From contig JAWAYL010000030.1 of assembly GCA_038818725.1 (NCBI GenBank), positions 1 to 12,891 on the forward strand: 12,891 bases of DNA, written 5' to 3'. The position numbers were made by a program, and so were the translations under genes. Origin of the DNA: JACIWB01 sp038818725 (lineage in GTDB: Archaea > Thermoplasmatota > E2 > UBA202 > JdFR-43). How positions within the stretch are numbered: the stretch's first letter is position 1; the number at the start of each line of letters is the position of its first letter. Of the stretch, positions 1-7,500 are shown one piece after another. The notes under the pieces are model-generated. The model was not told the origin of the DNA, did no database searches, and worked only from the letters and a program-made list of their open reading frames with translations.

Positions 1-224
1 TATCTTCCTGGCTTTTTTCTAACAATTTTTTTCTTTACCTTTCCTTCAAAAAGTAATGATTCCACATCAATATCTTTTTTAGTATCAACCCTACCCATCA
101 CACGTCCTAAACATTTTCTTGGAGTTTTTTTATAAAAACATTTTATTTTTATATCTTTTCCCAATTCGGGAAATACTTTAAGGCATTCTTTAAGCCATTT
201 TTCCTCTTCTCTTTCTTCAACCAT
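1..224 (-). CDS. Partial unidentified basic protein, C-terminus outside the window
   Basis: This is an open frame starting at the ATG at 224-222 and continuing without a stop to position 1, giving 74 visible codons (MVEEREEEKWLKECLKV...). The N-terminus is acidic. The rest is rich in Lys and Arg and includes two cysteines in a basic stretch (KCFYKKTPRKCLGRVMG). There is no signal peptide or membrane segment, so it is probably cytoplasmic. It begins one base after the stop of the C45-type hydrolase gene (TAA-A-ATG), so the two are very likely co-transcribed and perhaps translationally coupled. The sequence just upstream has only a weak purine-rich GAAGAG as a possible ribosome-binding site. 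I do not recognise the family and assign no function. The reading frame looks real because of the tight junction and the codon use. Confidence 0.7.
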   Translation of the reverse strand, partial: MVEEREEEKWLKECLKVFPELGKDIKIKCFYKKTPRKCLGRVMGRVDTKKDIDVESLLFEGKVKKKIVRKKPGR

Positions 225-225
225 T

Positions 226-1512
226 TTAAGGCTCTTCAATTAAATCAAATAAATTGAAATAATGACATGGTGTAGAAAAAGCAATTTTATCTCTTTCAGC
301 AAAACTTACAACAAAATCTCCTGTTTCAGGGCAAGCAACCCACATATTCCAAGCTCTATTAAAGCTTGTTCCTTCAGCAAGTTTTATCAAAATTTTTAAA
401 ATTAAATCTGTATCTCCTCTATAAGTGCTCTGGAAAAGGTTCATTGAATTATTTAAATCAAAATTTCCATAATTTTCCTCTACCATCTTGCTTACCACTT
501 TATAACTTCTCCATATAACAAAAAATGGGTCATTTTCAGTAAATATTCTTATAAAACCTGCGACCCCAGAAGGATCGTAATGGCTTCTTTGTGTGGCTGC
601 AAGCTCAGGGGAAATAAAGAAATTTGTCCTCCTAACAACTTCTCTTATTTGCCAGAAAGGAGGGATTGCTTCTACAGCACTATCATGTGTTCCAACATAG
701 TAATGGTTAGCTGTTACTTCAACAACGTAGCCAATAGGTATCTTACAATCTGATACAATAAAATTCCATCCAGCTGTGCCATTTTTTATCAAATAATCTA
801 TCGCTTCCTCAATCCTTGATGCATGGTCAAGCACCATCTGAACTTTAATTAACTCTGGTGTGCCATAAAAAGTTGAATCATTACTCCAGCATGTCTGCAT
901 ACCTATTGCAATTCCCTTTTCATTAAACCCGCCGCCTCCATGCAACGAGCCTACGAAGGATGGCGAGACAGATGCGTAACCATTTTTTGGTTTTCTCACT
1001 ATAAGAACAGAATTTTCATGAACATATTTTCCAGTTATAGGGTCTTTTATATTCATTGGCAGATCGAAGCTTCTGAAATGATAAAGCTTGCCATCAGCAG
1101 TGGCATTTCCCCATGCAGAAATGCCAAAGCAACCCATTCCCCAAGTTACAACTGTCATATAGGCAACAGCCACATCCTCAAATTTTATTTCTGCACCATC
1201 TGCAATTCCTCTCAATTCTTCAATATACTCCTCTGGAATGTAATTTTTTGTAATATTCCACATCGCAAGTAAATAATTATAATTTGAACATTGATTCAAA
1301 AAAGCTCTTATATTTTCTTTTGTCTCATTTTTCAAAAGAAAACCATGCTGATAACCCATTTCATAATTTGTTCCACTTATATGCAAAACTTTAATTCCTT
1401 CCATTTCTTCAATCCATCCTCCATCAACATTTTTATAGCTAAAACTCCCACTGATGAAAAATGCAATCATCATTGCAAGGATAAAAGATAAAAGCCATCT
1501 TTTTCTCATCAT
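226..1512 (-). CDS. Exported C45-type autoproteolytic acyltransferase/amidohydrolase
   Basis: This 428-aa protein has an N-terminal hydrophobic signal or anchor (about residues 5-24, after MMRKRW) and then a domain of the C45 peptidase / acyl-CoA:6-APA acyltransferase-like (Ntn-hydrolase) family. The key motif is GMGCFGISAWGNATADGK, in which Cys128 would become the N-terminal nucleophile after self-cleavage between Gly127 and Cys128. It is followed by FRSFDLP (Arg147, Asp150), matching the family's GRNxD position. Further family-like stretches are GGGGFNEKGIAIGMQ and the final WVACPETGDFVVSFA. Members cleave or transfer linear amide or acyl groups, but the substrate cannot be told here. The signal sequence suggests action outside the membrane. 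The start is at 1512, or at 1509 because two ATGs are adjacent. There is no clear ribosome-binding site, and a TATA box about 24 nt upstream implies a leaderless mRNA. The gene is divergent from the surface-protein operon and followed at one base by an unknown gene. Confidence 0.85.
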   Translation of the reverse strand: MMRKRWLLSFILAMMIAFFISGSFSYKNVDGGWIEEMEGIKVLHISGTNYEMGYQHGFLLKNETKENIRAFLNQCSNYNYLLAMWNITKNYIPEEYIEELRGIADGAEIKFEDVAVAYMTVVTWGMGCFGISAWGNATADGKLYHFRSFDLPMNIKDPITGKYVHENSVLIVRKPKNGYASVSPSFVGSLHGGGGFNEKGIAIGMQTCWSNDSTFYGTPELIKVQMVLDHASRIEEAIDYLIKNGTAGWNFIVSDCKIPIGYVVEVTANHYYVGTHDSAVEAIPPFWQIREVVRRTNFFISPELAATQRSHYDPSGVAGFIRIFTENDPFFVIWRSYKVVSKMVEENYGNFDLNNSMNLFQSTYRGDTDLILKILIKLAEGTSFNRAWNMWVACPETGDFVVSFAERDKIAFSTPCHYFNLFDLIEEP

Positions 1513-1530
1513 GAAAATGGATATAGAAAC

Positions 1531-1540
1531 AATATTTAAT
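1531..1540 (-). promoter_or_regulatory. TATA box for the C45-type hydrolase gene
   Basis: On the minus strand this reads ATTAAATATT. Its centre lies about 24 nt before the ATG at 1512, the spacing expected between an archaeal TATA box and the transcription start. With no Shine-Dalgarno sequence in between, transcription probably starts at or next to the start codon, giving a leaderless mRNA. This is inferred from sequence only. Confidence 0.45.
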
Positions 1541-1560
1541 TTTTATCAAAATTTTTTCAG

Positions 1561-1578
1561 ACTACCACATTTGGTAGT
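1561..1578. other. Short inverted repeat (7-bp stem, 4-nt loop)
   Basis: ACTACCA and TGGTAGT are perfect inverted copies around CATT. The site lies between the putative small ORF and the TATA box of the hydrolase gene. No U-run follows on either strand, so a terminator is not well supported. It could be a small operator for a dimeric regulator of the hydrolase gene, or it could be chance in AT-rich DNA. Confidence 0.3.
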
Positions 1579-1585
1579 TAATCTG

Positions 1586-1684
1586 CTATATTCCTTCGCT
1601 ATTCTTCTCTTGATGAAAATATTTATGGCTACTGCAACATCTCTCAAGAAAATCTAATAATTGCATTCCATCCTCTTCTGTCAT
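1586..1684 (-). CDS. Putative 32-aa small protein
   Basis: A short open frame runs from the ATG at 1684 to a TAG at 1586, with the product MTEEDGMQLLDFLERC followed by CSSHKYFHQEKNSEGI. What makes it more than a random ORF is AGGTGA placed four bases before the ATG, which matches the ribosome-binding sites of neighbouring genes. The product is soluble, has an acidic N-terminus and carries a CC pair. It lies 73 nt upstream of the hydrolase gene on the same strand. I do not recognise it. It may be a genuine small protein, a leader ORF, or the surviving 5' end of a decayed gene. At this length the codon evidence is too thin to decide. Confidence 0.35.
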   Translation of the reverse strand: MTEEDGMQLLDFLERCCSSHKYFHQEKNSEGI

Positions 1685-1688
1685 TTTT

Positions 1689-1694
1689 TCACCT
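1689..1694 (-). promoter_or_regulatory. Ribosome-binding site of the small ORF
   Basis: On the minus strand this is AGGTGA followed by AAAA and ATG. It is complementary to the archaeal 16S rRNA 3' end and is the main reason to treat the 32-codon ORF as possibly translated. Confidence 0.4.
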
Positions 1695-1762
1695 TTTAAA
1701 ACATGGAATGCTTTATTTTTGAAAAATTCGCTAAGTTAACAGCACAGTGTAAGTAACAAAAT

Positions 1763-1770
1763 CTTTATAT
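1763..1770 (-). promoter_or_regulatory. Possible divergent TATA box
   Basis: The same AT-rich block read on the minus strand gives ATATAAAG, a plausible TATA box. It would start transcription near 1738, with a leader of about 50 nt before the 32-codon ORF and then the hydrolase gene. Because it overlaps the plus-strand box, the two directions could compete for TBP/TFB. This is weak evidence: the region is AT-rich throughout. Confidence 0.25.
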
Positions 1771-1771
1771 A
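1763..1771 (+). promoter_or_regulatory. TATA box of the surface-protein operon
   Basis: CTTTATATA contains the archaeal box A consensus TTTATATA. A start of transcription about 25 nt downstream (near 1790-1795) gives a leader of about 25-30 nt that includes the GGTGAG ribosome-binding site before the ATG at 1819. A second AT-rich candidate (TAAATATATA, 1777-1786) would place the start inside or after that site, so the first is preferred. Confidence 0.55.
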
Positions 1772-1788
1772 TTTGTTAAATATATATT

Positions 1789-1806
1789 GTTAGCAAAAAG
1801 TTAGCA
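1789..1806 (+). repeat. Direct heptamer repeat GTTAGCA, 11-bp period
   Basis: GTTAGCA occurs at 1789-1795 and again at 1800-1806, separated by AAAA. The 11-bp period is about one helical turn, so both copies face the same side of the DNA. They sit at the predicted transcription start of the operon, where a repressor would block initiation. A regulatory role is inferred. Confidence 0.3.
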
Positions 1807-1808
1807 TT

Positions 1809-1814
1809 GGTGAG
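1809..1814 (+). promoter_or_regulatory. Ribosome-binding site selecting the start at 1819
   Basis: GGTGAG lies four bases before the ATG at 1819. In-frame TTG (1807) and GTG (1810) codons also exist, but they overlap or precede this site and have no ribosome-binding site of their own. The ATG at 1819 is therefore the better start. Confidence 0.6.
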
Positions 1815-1818
1815 AAAA

Positions 1819-4518
1819 ATGAAGGAGAAAAAAATTTGGTTTGGAAACAGCGGAATATCTGAAGTAGTTGGAACTATATTGCTTCTTGCAATAGCAATAA
1901 GTGCATTTTCAGTTGTTGCGATATATGTTTTTTCAATAAATCAACCAGAAAATACTCCAAATGTAACCCTCGTTGGGTATATAAATGAAATGGAGCATGT
2001 AATAATAGAGCATAAAGGAGGAAAAAGCCTTGAATTGCAAAATTTGAGAATTGTGATATGGAAAGGAGAAATAAAAAGTGAGCAATATTCTTTTGGTCCG
2101 GATGGTAATTTAATAGGAAAGAATGCCACATTTAAAGGAAATGAAAATAATAGATGGGAAGTAGGGGAATATGTAGATATAAATGCTCCCGCTGTATTTG
2201 GAAATATAACTTATTGGCAGATAAGTGGAATTATTGTTGATAGAGAAAGCAACTCAATTATTTTTTCTGGGGTGCTTCAGCCGGGAGTAACAGACTATCT
2301 CATAAAATCAGATGATGAAATAGAAAATGCCGCAGATTTTACCTGGACGCCGCAGCCAGCCTGCGTTTATGCTCCTGTGCAATTTATTGACCAATCAAAA
2401 TATCAACAATATATAATTTCTTGGAGTTGGAGTTTTGGGGAGGGAAATACAAGTAATCAGCAAAATCCAAAACATAACTATTCACAATCAACAACATATA
2501 CAGTAACATTAAATATAACATATCCTTCTTCAATAGTTGCACCTGGAGTAAAAAACTGGGATAGTTGTAGCAAACCAGTTTATGTTTCAGATATTCCCAT
2601 AATAAATTATAGTCCAGGAACAGCAACAACAGGAGATCCATATACTTTTTCAGCAGAAGTATTTGATACAGATGGTGTTTCCTCAGTATATGTTGAGTAC
2701 TGGTTTAATGGTGGCATCCATACAAATGTAAGCATGGGGAAAAATGGAAATATTTGGGAACATACAATAGATATTCCGCTAAATAGTTTAGCCACACTTT
2801 ATTATATTATTTCTGCAAAGGACATTTATGGTTTTTGGAATAATACATTAATAATTCCAGTTGAAGTAAAAGATAATGACCCGCCAGAAATAGTTGATTA
2901 TTCTCCTTCAAGCGGAACAACAGGCGATGCTTATACATTTTTAGTAAATGTTACAGATAATATAGATAGTGGAAATGGTATAACAGTCCTTATAAACTGG
3001 TCTCATGGTTCAAAAGGAGGAAACAATACTGCTACTTATATAGGAAATAACAACTATACTTTGACAATAACTTTAGATAATAATTCAGTAAATAATATGG
3101 TTTACATTATTTATGCTATTGATTCTTCTGGAAATGCAAATTCCACAAATCAAAAAAGTGTAACAGTTTCAGATAATGATCCCCCAATAATTACAGACCA
3201 TAGCTCTCAATGGGCTTTCTGGGATGATGATTATGTATTTAATGCTTCAGTAATTGATAATATAGCAGTTGCTAATGTATATGTAATTTACTGGATAGAT
3301 AATGGAACACAAACAAATAAATCAATGAGTTTAGTTGGAAATTATTACACATATACCTATCATATCCCTGCAAGCGGAACTACTTTATATTACAAATTTA
3401 CTGCAAGAGATACATCCAGCAATTGGGCAGAGACAGCGGTTTTTAGCAGAACATTATACTGGGGACATGTATATAATGTAGATCAAGACAAATGGTATAA
3501 TGAAATATATGATGCAACAGATGATGCAAATCCAGGAGATACTATTTATGTCTATCCAGGGACATACCATACACATGGAAGCGGTAATCAGGATATTGTT
3601 ATAGACAAAAATGGTGTGGAATTGATAGGAAGAAGTTCTCCTGATACTATAATATTGGTTAGCCAGCAAGACGGAATAACTGTTACTGCATCAAATGTTA
3701 TTATAAAAAATATTACCATGATAAAAAATGCAAATTCTCCGCAAGGAAAAGAATTTAAAAAAGGAATTTATCTTAATGGAGCAAGTAATGTAACAATTGA
3801 AAATTGTAATATATCACAAGCTGCTCAATCTGCTATTTATATTACTTCAAGCCATGATATTCTTATAAACAATTGCACACTATATAAAAATTTGCAGCAT
3901 GGAGTATATATTGGCGGCGGCTCATATAACGTAAATGTTTCATTCAGCCGTGTATATAATAACTCTGAAAACGGTGTTTTAATAGAGCAATCAAACAGCA
4001 ACATTATATATAACAATCAAATACATAATAACAGTAAAGGAGTGTATCTGTATAGAGCTCTTTATAACAATGTAACCCAAAACAATATTTACTGGAATGA
4101 CGAGGGTATAACTCTTCAAGGAACGAATCAGGAAAGAACAAAATTGAATATTATATATTTAAATACGATTCATCATAATCATGATGGCATATTTTTTGTT
4201 GAATATTCAACAAACAATAACATTACCTATAATACAATCCACAATAATACTCGCACCTCTTCTTTAGGATATGGAATCCGGATAGAGTTTATAAACAACA
4301 AGGAAAATAATCAAAACTACATTTACAGAAATAATCTTATAAACAATCAAGTAAATGGCTATGACGAATGTAACAACAACTGGGACGATGGAACGATGGG
4401 AAATTACTGGAGTGACTATACAGGAAGTGATGGTAATGGTGATGGAATAGGAGATACGCCATATTCAATTCCTGGAGGAAACAACAAAGATAATTATCCT
4501 AGAATGAATCCGATATAA
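1819..4518 (+). CDS. Pilin-anchored surface protein: PKD, three Ig-like modules, C-terminal beta-helix
   Basis: This 899-aa protein probably sits on the outer face of the membrane. Residues 1-35 form an archaeal type IV pilin-type N-terminus. A basic stretch (MKEKKIWFGNSG) precedes ISEVVGTILLLAIAIS, with prepilin-peptidase cleavage expected after Gly12. The hydrophobic helix would stay in the membrane or pack into a filament. Residues of about 172-262 are a PKD-like domain whose core reads WSFGEG rather than WxFGDG. Three Ig-like modules follow (about 259-352, 355-453 and 455-545), two of them opening with DPP. A right-handed beta-helix of the NosD/PbH1 type (about 548-865) shows repeated N-N-x-I-x-N patterns, and the protein ends in an Asp/Gly-rich GNYWSDY...GDGIGD...NNKDNYP motif. 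Typical archaeal pilins are only about 100-200 aa, so the ectodomain is unusually large. It is the first gene of the operon and ends two bases before the next gene. The binding target or any enzymatic activity cannot be told. Confidence 0.85.
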   Translation: MKEKKIWFGNSGISEVVGTILLLAIAISAFSVVAIYVFSINQPENTPNVTLVGYINEMEHVIIEHKGGKSLELQNLRIVIWKGEIKSEQYSFGPDGNLIGKNATFKGNENNRWEVGEYVDINAPAVFGNITYWQISGIIVDRESNSIIFSGVLQPGVTDYLIKSDDEIENAADFTWTPQPACVYAPVQFIDQSKYQQYIISWSWSFGEGNTSNQQNPKHNYSQSTTYTVTLNITYPSSIVAPGVKNWDSCSKPVYVSDIPIINYSPGTATTGDPYTFSAEVFDTDGVSSVYVEYWFNGGIHTNVSMGKNGNIWEHTIDIPLNSLATLYYIISAKDIYGFWNNTLIIPVEVKDNDPPEIVDYSPSSGTTGDAYTFLVNVTDNIDSGNGITVLINWSHGSKGGNNTATYIGNNNYTLTITLDNNSVNNMVYIIYAIDSSGNANSTNQKSVTVSDNDPPIITDHSSQWAFWDDDYVFNASVIDNIAVANVYVIYWIDNGTQTNKSMSLVGNYYTYTYHIPASGTTLYYKFTARDTSSNWAETAVFSRTLYWGHVYNVDQDKWYNEIYDATDDANPGDTIYVYPGTYHTHGSGNQDIVIDKNGVELIGRSSPDTIILVSQQDGITVTASNVIIKNITMIKNANSPQGKEFKKGIYLNGASNVTIENCNISQAAQSAIYITSSHDILINNCTLYKNLQHGVYIGGGSYNVNVSFSRVYNNSENGVLIEQSNSNIIYNNQIHNNSKGVYLYRALYNNVTQNNIYWNDEGITLQGTNQERTKLNIIYLNTIHHNHDGIFFVEYSTNNNITYNTIHNNTRTSSLGYGIRIEFINNKENNQNYIYRNNLINNQVNGYDECNNNWDDGTMGNYWSDYTGSDGNGDGIGDTPYSIPGGNNKDNYPRMNPI

Positions 4519-4520
4519 TT

Positions 4521-7500
4521 ATGAAAAAGATAATAAAAATTAGATTCCTTTCATATTTTATTGCAACATTCTTAGTAGTTGTATCATTTTCAATAGTAAG
4601 CACTATTTATGGAAATGCAAGTATAATACATGTAGGAAACGATGGTTTTACAAGTATCCAGCAAGCAATAAATTACGCCAGCAACGGAGACACAATATTT
4701 GTTCACTCTGGTATATATTATGAAAATATTTTCATAAATAAGAATATAAAACTGATTGGTGAGAACAGAGAGAGTGTAATAATAGATGGAAATAAGATAG
4801 GAGATGTAATTCACATTGAGAGTTGTTCTGTAGAGATAGAAAATTTTACAATAATGAATAGTGGAATGAATGAAGGAGATGCTGGAATAGAAATAAGGTC
4901 GGCGACTAACTGCTATATTAATGGTATAGAAATAAAAAACAGCTATTATGGAATCTATATTCTTTTCTCTAATAGCATATATATTCAAAAATCTATGATA
5001 ATGAATAATTATTACGGAATATTTGTAATATTTTCATCCCTGATTAGTATCTCTGAAAATGAAATATTTTATAATTATAGAGATGGAATTTATGCACAGG
5101 TTGTTGAAAACGGGCAAATAATCTTAAATAAAATATCTGGCAATCTAGAAAATGATTTATATATTAGAGCTTCCGATAATATCAACATAAAAGGGAACAA
5201 CATATCTTCTTCCGGAAATGGTATCTGGCTTATTTTATCAGACGAAAATAACTTGGAGAATAATATTATTGCTGGAAACGAAATTGGTTTAAGGGTAGAT
5301 AATAGTAATGACAATACAATATTTTTCAACAACTTTTTTTCAAATTCTAGGTTCAATGCAAGAGATAATTCATTAAATTTCTATGATAATGGGAGTGTAG
5401 GAAACTACTGGGACGATTATGATGGCTACGATAGCGACGGCGACGGAATAGGAGATATACCTTACGATATTTTCCCAGGAAATAATAAGGATTATTTTCC
5501 TCTTATGAATCCAACAATTACTGATACAATTCCTCCAAGAATTGAGAGCATTGATATATATCCTTCTATACAGGAATTAAATGGTTATACAAATATTACC
5601 GCAATTGTTAAAGATAATTTAAAGGTTGGAAATGTAATAATAAATATAACTTTTCCAGATAATACATCTTTTGTTGCTAACATGAATCCAATTTTTGGTG
5701 ATATTTATTTTTATATTGTTAATTGCTCTATGTATGGCAATTATAGCTTTTTCTTATTTGCAACTGATTTATTTAACAACACTGATATTTCTTCCTTATA
5801 TAATTTTTCCGTAACACTCCCGCAAGAATTGCCCAAAATATCAAATGTAAAAGCATTGCCAAGTGTGCAGGAATTTCCAAAATCAGTAAATATATCTTGC
5901 TATGCAAATGATAATGTAGGTATTGGCACTGTAAAAACAATAATAAAAAGAGGAGATATCTTGGTTGGGAATTATACAATGGAAGGAATAAACATAGATG
6001 AAAATGGAAATGGTTTGTATTGTTATTATTTTATTCCTCCTTGTATTGCTAATTACTCCTATTTTATATGGACTGAAGATATAAATTTAAACAGAAATAA
6101 TTCTTCATATTATAGTTTTTCAGTAGTTGATACAACCCCCCCTGAGATAAAAAATATCTCTGTTAGTCCAGAAATAAAATGTGTTGGAGAATGGATTAAT
6201 ATTTCATGTGAAATATACGATAATCATCAAGTAAATAATGCATACATTGAATTTTATTTTCCTGATAGCAGTATACTAAATAAAACAATGACAAGAGAAA
6301 ATAACACATTTTTTGTAAATCAATCCCTGTTTATTAATGGAACATATAGATTTAAGATAATTGCAAATGATTTCAGCAATAATTTCAATAATTCCTCAAT
6401 TTACCAATTTTTTGTAACTTACCCCCCAATTGCAAATTTCTCTTTTGAGCCAGCAAGTCCAACCGATTTAGATAATATCACTTTTGATGCTTCTTTCAGC
6501 TATGATATCGATGGAAATATAGTAAATTATACTTGGCAATTTGGAGATGGAAGCATTGCTTATGGAGAAATTGCTCAACATCGCTATTGGGATGATGGAA
6601 AATATACAGTAAAGCTTACAGTATATGATAATGATGGAGCTTTTTCAAGTATTGAAAAAGAAATTAATGTTTCAAATGTAATTCCTTTTGTAAATTTCAC
6701 TTTTGAACCAGAAATTTCAATAGTAGGTGAGGAAGTTAGCTTCTATGATTTATCAAGCGATGCAGATGGAAGCATAAAAATATGGGAATGGGAATTTGGA
6801 GATGGAACAAATATATCAGGTGGAAAAGAAGAGCATAGAAATCCAAAGCATATTTATAGAAGAAATGGAATTTTTTATGTAAATTTAACTGTTTATGATG
6901 ATGATTATGCAAAAAATAAAACAAGCAAGCAAATAGAAGTTATAGATATATATCCCCCTTCTATAAAAAATTTATCCGCATATCCAAATCCTCAAGAAAT
7001 AGGAAAAGAGGTAAATATTTCATGCGATATTTTTGATGATGTTGAAGTAAGTGAGGCGAAAATAAATATAATTTTTCCGAATGGCGAGCAAATAAATGAA
7101 AGCATGCTTTTTGGCGAGAAATATTATTACAAAATTCAGTGCAGCCAGCAAGGAAATCATACCTTCTTTATCTTTGCAAAAGATGCAAGCAACAATTCCA
7201 ACATTTCAGAATCAAAAAATTTTACCATAATTGTCCCGCCTGAGCCACCTCATATAGAAAATATAAGCTCGCCAGCTAGCGGGCAGTATGGCATGCCATT
7301 CAATATTTCCTGTTTTGTTTATGACAATGTTATGGTTAAGGAAGTAAGAATAGTTTTTTCTCATGGCAATTTTTCGATGAATGGGATTTTTGATGAAAAT
7401 GGAAATGGAATTTATTATTATAATTCAACTTTTGGTATGGGCTTGCACTCTTTTTTTATATATGCAGAGGATATAAATGGATTTTTTAACATATCTGAAA

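Noticed and set aside
940..1272. 110-codon plus-strand open frame opposite the hydrolase gene
   Set aside because: It is antisense to a well-supported C45-type gene, its product has no recognisable domain, and it has no promoter or ribosome-binding site of its own.
1561..1578. Stem-loop considered as a transcription terminator
   Set aside because: No poly-T tract follows on either strand, and archaeal termination depends mainly on such tracts, so it is kept only as an inverted repeat.
1454..1657. 67-codon plus-strand open frame in the divergent region
   Set aside because: It overlaps the start of the hydrolase gene and its promoter in antisense. No ribosome-binding site precedes it, and the low-complexity hydrophobic product looks like AT-rich chance.
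1807..1812. TTG (1807) or GTG (1810) as the start of the pilin-type protein
   Set aside because: Both coincide with the GGTGAG ribosome-binding site that serves the ATG at 1819. The shorter N-terminus still gives a normal basic prepilin leader.
4590..4988. 132-codon minus-strand open frame inside the beta-helix gene
   Set aside because: The Tyr/Ile-rich product is what the complement of repetitive Asn/Ile codons gives. The plus-strand frame has a signal peptide and a clear domain.
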